Assembly: GCA_041690535.1 (NCBI GenBank)
Contig: JAWLHA010000044.1
Span: 1 to 40,524 of the forward strand
DNA: 40,524 nt
From: JAWLHA01 sp041690535
Lineage (GTDB): Bacteria > Pseudomonadota > Gammaproteobacteria > Thiohalomonadales > Thiohalomonadaceae
Direction of reading: 5' to 3'
Positions 1 to 9,400 of the stretch are shown here, piece by piece; positions within the stretch are counted from its first letter, which is position 1; each line of letters opens with the position of its first letter. Position numbers and translations under genes: made by a program. Below the pieces are notes generated by a model, which ran no database searches, was not told the origin of the DNA, and saw only the letters and a program-made list of their open reading frames with translations.

Positions 1-56
1 AGCGCATCCACCAATTCGACGCCGCACGGTGGATGCGCTGCGCTTATCCACCCTAC
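1..56. repeat. Palindromic dispersed repeat, copy 1
   Basis: Bases 1-12 and 28-39 are perfect 12-bp inverted repeats (agcgcatccacc / ggtggatgcgct) around a 15-bp loop. The right arm runs into gcttatccaccctac. The same core returns at about 31486-31505 (inverted) and 33380-33410 (same orientation), so it is an intergenic repeat family and not a gene-specific operator. The left edge of the window may cut it. Confidence 0.7.
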
Positions 57-211
57 ATGTTGGGCGCGTCGGATTTATCTGTTCGGTGCTCTAGGTGTGT
101 AAAGCCAGCAGGTTGTTCACTCGGGGCGTTATCCGCCCAATTGCAAAACGTCTGCAGGGTGCTTTGCTTGAGGCAAAGGATGCATGGGCAAACGAACCGA
201 CGGGTGGGGCT

Positions 212-790
212 ATGGCGTTTCGGCGCACGGCGATGGAGTCGCGGGAACTCTGGCAGGCGGAGGTCAAGAAGCGCTGGGGCTGGATCATGGGGCTCGGCGG
301 GCTCTTCCTCGCCATGGGTCTGGTGGGGCTGGCCATGGTCTTCGCTGTGGCGGCACCCAACCTGAGCGCGTTCGGCGTGCTGCTGCTTGGCGGCAGCATT
401 GCACATGCGCTGCAGACATTCCGGGTCTACGGGTGGCGAAACATGGCCGTGCAGGTCGCCATTGCACTCGTTTATCTCGGGATGGCTGCGCTCATCTTCA
501 TGGCGCCGGCAGCAGCTCCCATCAGCCTGGTCCGCATACTCGCCACCGTGCTGCTGGTCATCGGCATTCTGCGTATCGTCGGCGGGCTGGACGCCAAGCC
601 GATGCCTGGATGGAAGTGGCTGCTGGGGACCGGCTCCATCGACATCCTGCTGGCGGCGATGTTGTTGACGGGATGGCCCATCTCCGGGCTGTGGGTGATC
701 GGTCTCGTCATCTCCATCGACCTGCTGGTGAGCGGCATTGCGTACGTGATACTCGCGGTCAAGCTGGGCCGGGGGGCCATGCATGCCTGA
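212..790 (+). CDS. HdeD-family (DUF308) membrane protein
   Basis: This is a 192-residue, very hydrophobic protein with about six membrane segments in three helical-hairpin pairs, the usual build of HdeD/DUF308 inner-membrane proteins. HdeD is linked to acid resistance in enteric bacteria; in environmental bacteria the role is unknown. The reading frame extends upstream to 95, but those 39 residues are charged and unlike the family. I chose the ATG at 212, which has a G-rich stretch just upstream; ATG 233 is an alternative and would start directly before the first charged/aromatic segment. The gene stands alone, with about 450 bp of apparently empty DNA between it and the histidine kinase gene. 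Family assignment rests on topology and hydrophobic pattern, not on catalytic residues. Confidence 0.75.
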   Translation: MAFRRTAMESRELWQAEVKKRWGWIMGLGGLFLAMGLVGLAMVFAVAAPNLSAFGVLLLGGSIAHALQTFRVYGWRNMAVQVAIALVYLGMAALIFMAPAAAPISLVRILATVLLVIGILRIVGGLDAKPMPGWKWLLGTGSIDILLAAMLLTGWPISGLWVIGLVISIDLLVSGIAYVILAVKLGRGAMHA

Positions 791-1237
791 GAAGGTCGGC
801 GGAGCCGGCTTTCCCGCCCGACCACTGCCCCAATACATCAGTGCGCATAATGTATATTATGTAAAGCTGTATGTGCAGGTACCCGGGCACGGATGGCGAA
901 CTGGGTCCGCTATGTCCATCCTGTCCCGCCGCTGAATAACCGTTCCCAACCGGGAGCCACCGGGATGTGACCCGGGAGTTTTCGCAACCGGCCCTTGACT
1001 TCCGCTCCCCTCGATGCGGGCTACGTAGTCCGGATGCAGTGAAACGGAATCCGGGGCGACAATCCGCGATGCGCTCCACACTTTGTTAACTCGCCCGAGC
1101 GCCCCTTTTGCCATGGCCGCCTAACCTCTGGTACGTGCCGGTGCGCATTGCTACCGGGGCCGATTCCGGGGATACTTGCCCCCTTCGTGGCGCGGAGACC
1201 AAAGCAGCGAGGCTCCGCAGGGGCCGGTGAAGAGAAT
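791..1237. other. Intergenic stretch without recognised gene
   Basis: About 450 bp between the HdeD-type gene and the histidine kinase gene. Open frames here are short and on conflicting strands, with no recognisable protein. A small AT-rich patch at about 845-865 could hold a promoter, but I see no convincing -35/-10 pair or hairpin terminator. Confidence 0.4.
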
Positions 1238-2953
1238 ATGTCTGTTCGTGAACGATTCACTCAGCTGAGGGAGAGCGCGGAATTTCAGTCGGGGTTGGTA
1301 CGCCTGGGGATCTGGCTGTTTGCAGTGACCTATGTCGGCCTCAGTTCCATGACCGAGTATTACCTGGTCGATGTGGAATACTACATTGCCCTTTTTTCCG
1401 CTTATTTGGTGCTGTTTCTGGCGATTTTCACCAGTGTCATCGTCCGGCCGGAGTGGGTTGCCCGCCAGTATGTCTCCTTGGTGGCGGATGTCACGGCGAC
1501 CAGTTTCGCCATCTTCCTCACCGGGGATGCCACCAGCCCCTTCTTCATCCTCTACTTCTGGATCTTTCTCTCCTATGGCACCCGCTACGGCAAGAACCAC
1601 CTGATGGTCGCTTCAGTGGCCAGCGTCATTGCCTATCTCATCACCGTCGAGGCGGTGGGCGGTTGGCAGAAAGGTTTTGAGGTGAGTTTTGTCTGGTTAT
1701 CGCTCATCCTGCTGCCGCTCTACCAGTTTTCCCTGCTGCGCCGGTTGCGCGAGGCGACCCGGCAGGCGGAGATCTCGCGTCAGAAGGCCGAGGCATCGAG
1801 CCAGGCCAAGAGCAGCTTCCTTGCCAATATGAGTCACGAGATACGTACGCCGCTCAACGGTCTCATGAGCATGGGGCAACTGCTGCTCGCGACGCCCCTG
1901 GATCGGGCTCAGCGCGAGTATACGGAGCACCTGGTGCACTCCTGCCGCGCACTGAGCACGGTGATCAACGAGGTGCTCGATTTCTCCAAAATCGAGGCAG
2001 GCGCGCTGGAGATCAAGCCTCATGATTTTTCCCTGCGTTCGCTTCTGGCGGAAGTGATACAGCTGATGCGTTACACCGCCGAGTCGAAAGCGCTGAGACT
2101 GGACTATCACTGCCCTGCTTCCCTTCCCGACCCACTCCACGGCGACGCTTCGCGAATGCGTCAGGTGTTGATCAACATCATCGGCAATGCGCTCCGCTTT
2201 ACCGAACGCGGCGAGGTTATCGCGAAAGTGGAACGGATCGGCACCGGCGACGCCCCGATAGTGCTGCGTTTTTCGATCGTCGACACCGGAATTGGCATTC
2301 GTGAGGAGCAGCTGGCGATGCTGTTCCAACGGTTCACCCAGCTCGACGATTCCCCCTCGCGCATCCATGGTGGCACGGGCCTGGGCCTGGCGATCAGCAA
2401 GCACCTGGTTGAGGCCATGGGGGGGCGCATCGGCGTCATTTCGGAATACAAAAAAGGGAGCACCTTCTGGTTCGAATTGCCCCTGGCCCTGGCGAAGAGC
2501 GGGTGCAAAGCCCCCGCGGGTGATGCTGAGCACATGTCGCTGCAGGGGTTACGGGTGCTACTGGTTGATGATGATGCAATCAACCGGCTTGCCGGGCAGC
2601 GCATCCTCGAGCAAGCCGGTTGCGTGGTCACCCTGGCCCGCGACGGTGAGGACGCACTGGCAGTGCTCAAGCAGCAACGGATGGATTTGGTGCTGATGGA
2701 TATCCACATGCCCAACCTCGACGGCATCGAGGCGACCCGGCGTATCAGGAAAAGCTGGGAGATGGGCGGCCATCAAGTGCCGATCATCGGGTTGACAGCC
2801 AGCGTCATGAAGGACGAGCAGCAACACTACCTGGAGGCGGGCATGGATGGGGTTGTGGCCAAACCGGTGGAGATAGGCCTGTTGACCGGCGCCATGCAAA
2901 CTGCCGTGAGCGGAAGGCGACGCCTGGCTCAAACGATCGCCCGAACCGCGTAG
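1238..2953 (+). CDS. RpfC-like hybrid sensor histidine kinase/response regulator
   Basis: This 571-residue inner-membrane protein has an N-terminal block of five to six membrane helices (about residues 20-165) resembling the input region of RpfC. A short coiled linker follows, then a HisKA domain with the H box around His200 (NMSHEIRTPLNG). The ATPase domain has N, G1 and G2 boxes (NIIGNALRFT, DTGIGI, GGTGLGLAIS). A C-terminal receiver domain has the acidic pocket LLVDDD and phospho-acceptor Asp488 (LMDIHMPN), with a late Lys in AKPVE. RpfC senses the diffusible signal factor in Xanthomonas. Here there is no HPt domain and no rpfF or rpfG neighbour, so ligand and output are open. The ATG at 1238 is preceded by a GAAGAG ribosome-binding site; an upstream in-frame start at 1148 would add 30 unlikely residues. 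Confidence 0.88.
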   Translation: MSVRERFTQLRESAEFQSGLVRLGIWLFAVTYVGLSSMTEYYLVDVEYYIALFSAYLVLFLAIFTSVIVRPEWVARQYVSLVADVTATSFAIFLTGDATSPFFILYFWIFLSYGTRYGKNHLMVASVASVIAYLITVEAVGGWQKGFEVSFVWLSLILLPLYQFSLLRRLREATRQAEISRQKAEASSQAKSSFLANMSHEIRTPLNGLMSMGQLLLATPLDRAQREYTEHLVHSCRALSTVINEVLDFSKIEAGALEIKPHDFSLRSLLAEVIQLMRYTAESKALRLDYHCPASLPDPLHGDASRMRQVLINIIGNALRFTERGEVIAKVERIGTGDAPIVLRFSIVDTGIGIREEQLAMLFQRFTQLDDSPSRIHGGTGLGLAISKHLVEAMGGRIGVISEYKKGSTFWFELPLALAKSGCKAPAGDAEHMSLQGLRVLLVDDDAINRLAGQRILEQAGCVVTLARDGEDALAVLKQQRMDLVLMDIHMPNLDGIEATRRIRKSWEMGGHQVPIIGLTASVMKDEQQHYLEAGMDGVVAKPVEIGLLTGAMQTAVSGRRRLAQTIARTA

Positions 2954-3130
2954 CACCGGCCAAGAACACGCGCGCCGTTCAGTCCTCCCCCGGGTACCCG
3001 CCCCCAGTCAGTTGGGCCCCGCTGCCCTGTGAGTTGCTGTGGGGATTGCAACCATTGTCCCCTCACGAAACTGTCCCATCGGGCGACTGTTCGCCCGGGC
3101 GATCTCCGCAAGCGACCCGTTATCACCCAT

Positions 3131-4126
3131 TCAAAGAAGCCCCTCCCCGGCGTGATCGACGAACTCCTCCGCCCGGCGGATGTAGATTTGCAAGGTCTGC
3201 AGGGACTTGTGGCGGGTGACCTCACGCATCTTCAACAGACTTGCCCGGTTCATTGCGGCCGAAGTGGCCCAGCCGGCACGAAGGCTGTGGGCGGCATACT
3301 CGCCGACTTCCCACCCCACTGCCGCGGCATATCGCTGCACGATCAGGGCAACCGAATAGGGCGAGAGCGCGCGGCTCCGCAGCCTGCCGCCACGATGGAA
3401 CCCGCGAAACACCGGCCCCTCGGCAACGCCCGCGGCCCCCTGCCAGGCGAGTAGGGCCGCCACAGGGCAATAGTCCCCGCCACGGGGGACCGGGACAGTC
3501 TGCCCGAGCCCCTCCTGGTCGGTCTTGGAGCGGCGCACGTGAACTCGCATCCCCTGGGGGACCCACTCGATGTCGCTCCAGTGGAGGGATACCAGTTCCG
3601 AGCGGCGCAATGCAGCGGCAAAGCCCAGCAACAGGAGGGCGCGGTCACGGATCCCCGCCAAGGTGTCCAGATCCGCCCGGTCCGCCAGCACCTTGATCTG
3701 ATCGGCCAGAATCGGTGCCTTCTGCGACGGGCGCCCCCCATGTTCGCGCCGGATCCCACGCATCACCCCCGCAACCACATCGGCATGGGTGGGCGATCCC
3801 TCCCCTGCCGCCTGATGGGCCAGCCGGATCGCGGCGATGCGGCGCTGGAGCGTGGATGCCCTTCTGCCCGCCTGGGCCTCGGAGGCAAGGAAGAACGCCA
3901 CGGTCTCCGGTTCCGCCGGCAGTGCCACCCGGTTAGTCCGGCGGCAGTAGTCGACAAACCGATCCCAGTCATTGCGGTAGGCTCGCACGGTGGCGGCACT
4001 GTAGCGGGCCGCGAGATAGCGCTGCAACGCCTGAAGTTCGGAGTCCGTACAGGCGACTCCCCGGGCCCCGGCGAGTCGCCCGAGTGGCTCCGGATGGTCC
4101 GCCGCCTTGGGGATGTTCTTGGACAT
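3131..4126 (-). CDS. Tyrosine recombinase/integrase
   Basis: The 331-residue protein has a SAM-like core-binding domain (about residues 28-125) and a catalytic domain with the full tyrosine recombinase set: Arg174 in AALRRSEL, Lys201, His280-x-x-Arg283 in HSLRAGW, His306 in TRHKS and nucleophile Tyr315. Such enzymes cut and rejoin DNA at specific sites through a 3'-phosphotyrosine link. All key residues are present, so it should be active. It is transcribed divergently from the KfrA-like gene across a 136-bp gap with palindromic operator candidates. No other phage, conjugation or cassette genes lie nearby and I could not define att sites, so whether this is a minimal mobile element or a domesticated pair is unresolved. 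Confidence 0.9.
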   Translation of the reverse strand: MSKNIPKAADHPEPLGRLAGARGVACTDSELQALQRYLAARYSAATVRAYRNDWDRFVDYCRRTNRVALPAEPETVAFFLASEAQAGRRASTLQRRIAAIRLAHQAAGEGSPTHADVVAGVMRGIRREHGGRPSQKAPILADQIKVLADRADLDTLAGIRDRALLLLGFAAALRRSELVSLHWSDIEWVPQGMRVHVRRSKTDQEGLGQTVPVPRGGDYCPVAALLAWQGAAGVAEGPVFRGFHRGGRLRSRALSPYSVALIVQRYAAAVGWEVGEYAAHSLRAGWATSAAMNRASLLKMREVTRHKSLQTLQIYIRRAEEFVDHAGEGLL

Positions 4127-4150
4127 TGGGACTTCCTCGGTAAGCGTACA

Positions 4151-4182
4151 TTACTTGCGAGAATAACCATTATCACAAGTAA
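4151..4182. promoter_or_regulatory. Inverted repeat upstream of the integrase gene
   Basis: ttacttg (4151-4157) and caagtaa (4176-4182) form a perfect 7-bp inverted repeat just upstream of the recombinase start. Its position suggests a regulator site or part of the integrase promoter. The assignment is by position only. Confidence 0.35.
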
Positions 4183-4203
4183 CTTACAAGAGAGGGTTAC
4201 ATA

Positions 4204-4237
4204 CGTAACGTATTACGTTACGATACGCAACGATACG
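4204..4237. promoter_or_regulatory. Palindromic operator candidate for the KfrA-like protein
   Basis: Bases 4204-4222 (cgtaacgtattacgttacg) form a near-perfect 19-bp palindrome with a single mismatch at the centre. It is followed by two direct repeats of cgatacg at 4221-4227 and 4231-4237. KfrA proteins bind repeats in their own promoter and repress themselves, so this is the expected operator for the downstream gene starting at 4263, and it could also control the divergent integrase. The symmetry is visible; the binding partner is inferred. Confidence 0.6.
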
Positions 4238-4262
4238 TTTTCTGGACAATTCACTAAAAGCC

Positions 4263-5228
4263 ATGCCTGTGCCAATCCGAGAGAAGATTTTCAACGCCGC
4301 CGATGAGATCTATGCCGACACGGGCAAGACGCCCTCCATACGCCAGGTCCTCGAGGTGACCGGCGGCTCCTCCTCCACCGTGCAGAAGTACCTAAGGGAG
4401 TGGCAGAGCGCCCAGGCGCAACGCGTGCAGCAATTGGGGTTTCCCCTGCAGGTTCAGCGTGCCCTGAGCGAGGCATGGACCGAACTGCTCGCTGCGTCAC
4501 GGGCCGCCTTTGATGAGGAGCGTCAGACCCTTGAGGTCCGCATTCAGTCTCTGGAGGCGCAACTGTCTGAAGCCGCGAATGAGCGCCAGGGGCTGGAGGC
4601 GCGCCTGGCGGCCTCGGAGGAGCTCGCCCGGGGGCTGTCCGAACAGCTTGCGGCAGAGCGCCAAAGATTGGAGCAGGCAGCCATTCAATCCGAAACCCTC
4701 AAGCAACAACTCACCGCCGCCGCCGCCCAAGTGGAGCAGGCACAACAGCGGGTCGAAGATGCCGCCGAGGCCCATGCCAAGAACGTCGAGAGCCTCAAGA
4801 TGGCCCATGAGCGGGAGCTCGCCCGGCTCACGGAGATGGCCACCCGCGCCGAGGATCGCCTGCTCCGGGAGATCGATGCCTTGCGCGAGCAGCTCCGAGG
4901 AGCCGAACGGGAGCACCGCCAGGCGGTGGCCTCACTGAGCTCTGCCGCCGAGACGAAACAGCAGGAGTTACGCCACCGCCTGGAGGAGCAGAGCGCCCGG
5001 CTGCAGGACCTGCACACGGCCTTTGGCCGCTGCGATGCGACTCGGGACCACTTGGATCAGCGCTGCAACGCCCTGGAGCTTCGGCTCACGGAGAGCGAAG
5101 CGGCGCTTTCAGCCGCCCGGCAGGAACAGAGCGCTCTGCAGGAGCGCCTGCGGGCCGCCGAGGAAAAGAGAGCACAACAGGTGGATGGGGGGGCTGCCGG
5201 GGAACGGGAGGATCAAATCCAGACATGA
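4263..5228 (+). CDS. KfrA-like DNA-binding protein with long coiled coil
   Basis: The 321-residue protein starts with a KfrA_N-type helix-turn-helix region (about residues 1-60; IRQVLEVTGGSSSTVQKYLREW is typical). From about residue 75 to the end it is almost continuous Ala/Glu/Gln/Arg heptads, a long alpha-helical coiled coil. KfrA of IncP plasmids is an autoregulated DNA-binding protein that aids plasmid segregation. This copy is chromosomal by context and paired head to head with a tyrosine recombinase; no parA/parB or replication gene is seen. It may regulate or architecturally assist the recombinase, but that is inference. The ATG at 4263 lies 26 bp after the repeat-rich operator, with only a weak ribosome-binding site. 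Confidence 0.82.
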   Translation: MPVPIREKIFNAADEIYADTGKTPSIRQVLEVTGGSSSTVQKYLREWQSAQAQRVQQLGFPLQVQRALSEAWTELLAASRAAFDEERQTLEVRIQSLEAQLSEAANERQGLEARLAASEELARGLSEQLAAERQRLEQAAIQSETLKQQLTAAAAQVEQAQQRVEDAAEAHAKNVESLKMAHERELARLTEMATRAEDRLLREIDALREQLRGAEREHRQAVASLSSAAETKQQELRHRLEEQSARLQDLHTAFGRCDATRDHLDQRCNALELRLTESEAALSAARQEQSALQERLRAAEEKRAQQVDGGAAGEREDQIQT

Positions 5229-5391
5229 GGTGCGCCTTCAGGCCACAATTGCGTCCCCATAAATGCGGCCGACAACAGCGTTGTCGCGCCCGCCGGAGAC
5301 AGCTGCATCCGCGCCAAGCACAGGGGCGGCGGCCACGGGCGCTACTTGCGTGGGCCGTCCAGAAAACCACACCCGGCGCGGTGGGGCCGGT

Positions 5392-6390
5392 TCAACGAAG
5401 GAACTCCCCCTTGAAGCTCTCCAGCATCTTGATGTAATTGGCCCGCTCGAAGGCGCTGGGGTTGGCCACCTTACCGTGGCTCATGGTGCCCCGGAGCTGA
5501 CCGACGGACGAAAAACCCCGGGCCTCCATCCAGGCCTTCAACCCCTCCACCATGGTGGCGGCGTAGCCCGGTCCGTTGCGCAGCAACGCGGAGGTGGTCA
5601 TGACCGCGTCGGCGCCGGCCAGCAGGTACTTGATCACCTCCTCCGCCCCTTCCACACCGGTGGTCGCTCCCACCGAGGCGTTGACCTTGTCGCACAGCAG
5701 GGCGGTCCACAGCAGCGGCAGGCGGATTTCGCTGGCCCGGCTCAGCTCCAGGGTCGGCGCCACCTCCAGCTCCGTGATGTCGATGTCCGGCTGGTAGAAG
5801 CGGTTGAACAGCACCAGCGCATCGGCGCCCGCCTGGTCCAGACGCACCGCCATGTTGCCCATAGCACTGAAAAACGGGCTGAGCTTGAGCGCCACCGGGA
5901 TGGTCACCGCAGACTTGACCATGCCAAGGATCTCCAGATGGCGCCGCTCCACCTCGGCGCTGGCCGTCCCGAGGTCGGCCTCAATCCCGTAGATGTTCAG
6001 CTCCAACCCCTTGGCCCCGGCCTGCTCCATCTGCCTGGCGTATCCGATCCACCCCTCGCTGGTGACGCAGTTCATGCTCGCGATCACCGGAATATCGATC
6101 GCTTCGGACGCCCGGCGGATGAGGTCCAGGTAGCTGTCAGGGGCGACGCGATAGGCGTTCACTTCGGGGAAATAGCTCAGGGATTCGGCATAGTTGTTCG
6201 CATCCATCAGCTGGGAAAACGCCTCGCTCTCCACCCGCACCTGCTCCTCGAAGATGGAGAACATGACTATGGCCGCCACGCCCCCCTCCTCCATCTGCTT
6301 GATGCCTTCGAGGGTGGCCGACAGCGGCGACGCGGAGGCGACGACGGGGTGCTGCAACCGGAGTCCCATGTAGGTGGTGCTGAGGTCCAT
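5392..6390 (-). CDS. Dihydroorotate dehydrogenase-like flavoprotein
   Basis: This 332-residue FMN-type TIM barrel belongs to the dihydroorotate dehydrogenase family. Visible features are the N-terminal strand LQHPVVASASPLS, the barrel Lys in ALKLSPFF and the C-terminal phosphate-binding loops (ASVGATTGVEG, ADAVMTTSALL). The region that reads N-x-S-x-P-N in true PyrD is ELNIYGIEAD here, so the pyrimidine enzyme's active-site loop is not conserved. It is the last gene of the GltD-like - nifJ operon, 17 bp after nifJ, which suggests a partner oxidoreductase in ferredoxin/NAD(P)H metabolism. The ATG at 6390 has GGGAGAC upstream on the minus strand; the longer frame to 6480 overlaps nifJ and is unlikely. 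Substrate unknown. Confidence 0.85.
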   Translation of the reverse strand: MDLSTTYMGLRLQHPVVASASPLSATLEGIKQMEEGGVAAIVMFSIFEEQVRVESEAFSQLMDANNYAESLSYFPEVNAYRVAPDSYLDLIRRASEAIDIPVIASMNCVTSEGWIGYARQMEQAGAKGLELNIYGIEADLGTASAEVERRHLEILGMVKSAVTIPVALKLSPFFSAMGNMAVRLDQAGADALVLFNRFYQPDIDITELEVAPTLELSRASEIRLPLLWTALLCDKVNASVGATTGVEGAEEVIKYLLAGADAVMTTSALLRNGPGYAATMVEGLKAWMEARGFSSVGQLRGTMSHGKVANPSAFERANYIKMLESFKGEFLR

Positions 6391-6407
6391 CGTCCGTCTC
6401 CCGATAG

Positions 6408-9400
6408 TCACGCTTTGACGCTGGTGTCTGGGATGAATTGACTGCTGCTGCCACTGGCCATCTCCTCGTAAATCTTCCACTTCCGGTCCACCACCTCCTG
6501 GGCCAGCCCCATCAGGTGTTCGCTCTCGGCGGGGTGGGCACGCGCGAGCATGCTGTAACGCAGTTCATTGAGGGCATACTCTTTCAGTGGGATGCGCGGG
6601 CGGGGAGAGTCGAGCACGAACGGGTTGTGATCGGAATCGCGCAGGGCGGGGTTGTAACGCAGCAGCGGCCAGGCGCCGCTGGCCGCGGCCAGGTCCTGCT
6701 GCTTCATGCCATAACGCAGATTGTAGCCGTGGGCAATGCAATGACTGTAGGCGAGCACCAGCGACGGGCCAGGGTAGGCCTCCGCCTCGCGCAACGCCAG
6801 CAACGTCTGCTGCGGGTTGGCCCCCATGGCAATCCGCGCCACGTAGACGTTGCCGTAGGAGATGGCCTGCAGGCCCAGGTCCTTCTTGGCCACCGTTTTT
6901 CCCGCGGCCGCGAACTTGGCCACGGCGCCCAGCGGGGTGGCCTTGGACATCTGGCCACCGGTGTTGGAGTAGACCTCGGTGTCCAGCAGCAGCACGTTGA
7001 CATCCCGCCCACTGGCCAGGACGTGATCCAGGCCGCTGGAGCCGATATCGTACCCCCAGCCGTCGCCCCCCACGATCCAGATGCTTCGCCGCACCAGGTG
7101 ATCGACCACCGAGAGGAGATCGCGGGCCTCTTCGTTGTCGAGGGATTCCAGCGCCGACTTCAACGCCGCCACCCGCGCACGCTGTTGCCGGATCCGGGAC
7201 TCGGTACGTTGCGGCGCAGTGAGGATTGCATCCACCAGTCCCGGCGGAAGGTCGTCCCGGAGGTCCCGCGCCAGCCGGGTCGCCAGCGCAAGGTGCTGGT
7301 CCTCGGTGAGGCGAAAGCCAAAGCCGAACTCGGCATTGTCCTCGAACAGCGAATTGGACCAGGCCGGCCCCCGCCCCTCCCCATTGGTGGTCCAGGGCGT
7401 GGTGGGCAGATTGCCGCCGTAGATGGAGGTACACCCGGTGGCGTTGGCCACCAACAGGCGATCACCGAAAAGCTGGGACAGCAGCCGCAGATAGGGGGTC
7501 TCCCCGCAGCCGGCGCAGGCGCCGGGGAACTCGAACAGCGGTTCCAGGAACTGCACCCCGCGCACGGTGGAGAATTCGACCCGGGAGCGCTCGTTGACCG
7601 GTAGGCGCTCGAAAAATTCGATGTTGGCCCGTTCCCGCGCGAGGATGGGGGCCTTCGGCCCCATGTTGATCGCCTTGACCCCGCTCTGTTGCAGGCTCTT
7701 GGCGGGACAGGCCTCCACACAGATGCCGCACCCGGTGCAGTCCTCCAGGTAGATCTGAAGGGTGAAGCGGGTCTCCGGAAAACCGCGGGCATTGATGGGG
7801 GCCGAGGGAAAGGTGCCGGGGGCCTCTTCGAGAAGTTCCTCGTTGTAGAACTTGGCGCGGATGATGCTGTGGGGGCAGACAAAGCTGCAATTGCCGCACT
7901 GAATGCAGATCCCCGGTTCCCACACGGGGACGACATCAGAGATATTGCGTTTTTCCCACCGGGTCGTCCCGGAAGGATAAGTGCCGTCGATGGGCAGCAT
8001 GGAGACGGGGAGCCGATCCCCCTGCCCCGCCATCATCATGGCGGTCACCTTCTGCACGAACTCAGGCGCCCGCGGCGGCACCGTCGGCGGGATCTCCAGC
8101 TCGCTGGTGGGATGTTCCGGAATCCTCACCCGATAGAGCTGTTCGAGTGTTCGGTCCACCGCAATGAAGTTCTTCTGTACGACCTCTTCGCCTTTCTTGC
8201 TATAGGTCTTTCGGATGGAGTCCTTGATCCGCGCGATCGCCTCCTCCTGGGGCAGCACGCCCGAGATGGCGAAAAAGCAGGTCTGCATGATGGTGTTGGT
8301 GCGGTTGCCCATCCCCGTCTCACGGGCCACCTTCGAGGCGTCGACCACATAGAACGAAATGCCCTTGTCGATGATCTGCTGCTGGGCCGGACGGGGCAGA
8401 CGGTCCCACACCTCCTCGGGACCATAGGGGCTGTTGAGCAGCAGCGTGGCGCCGGGGCGGGCGTGTTCCAGGATGTCGATTCGCTCGATGAAGTTGAACT
8501 GATGGCAGCCCACGAAGTTGGCGGAGTGGATGAGGTAGGGCGAATTGATGGGATTCGGCCCGAACCGCACGTGGGAGACCGTTCGCGAGCCGGACTTCTT
8601 GGAGTCGTAGAGGAAATAGCCCTGGGCATAGAGCGGCGTCGACTCGCCGATGATCTTGATGCTGTTCTTGTTCGCTCCCACGGTGCCGTCGGCGCCGAGC
8701 CCGATGAAAATGGCGCGCACGACCTCGTCCGACTCGATGTTGAATGCGGGATCGTAGTCGAGACTGGAGTGGGAGACATCATCGTCGATACCGATGGTGA
8801 AGTGGTTCTTGGGCTGCTCCTTCTTCAGTTCATCCAGTACCGCCTTGGCCATGGCGGGGGTGAACTCCTTGGAGGAGAGGCCGTAGCGACCACCAATCAC
8901 CCGGGGCATCGTGTCGGTGGGCAGTCGGTTCCCGAGCAGGGCCTCGGTCAAGGTGGTCACCACGTCGGTGTACAGCGGCTCGCCGGTGGCGCCCGGTAGC
9001 TTGGTGCGGTCCAGCACGGCCATGGCCTTCACCGTGGACGGCAGGGCCGCCAGAAAGTGCTCGGCGGAGAACGGCAGGCAGAGGCGCACATGGATCACCC
9101 CGCACTTCTCCCCCGCGCCGACCAGGGCTTCGACAGTCTCGCGCAGGGTGTAGGCACCCGACCCCATGATGACGGCCACCCGCTCTGCCTCGGGGTCACC
9201 GTAGTATTCGAACAGGCGATAGCCCCTTCCGGTCAACCTGGCAAACGCATCCATCTTCTCCTGGAGGATGGCCGGTAAGCGGGCGTAGAAGGGGTTGACC
9301 GTCTCCCGCCCCTGAAAGTAAACGTCGGGATTCTGTGCGGTGCCGCGTATGAACGGGTGGTCGGGGTTGAGCGCTCGACGGCGATGGGTCCGGATCGCCT

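Noticed and set aside
6438..9278. Long plus-strand open frames opposite nifJ
   Set aside because: They are antisense shadows of a GC-rich gene, with His/Gly/Arg-rich translations and no family resemblance. The minus strand encodes complete pyruvate:ferredoxin oxidoreductase.
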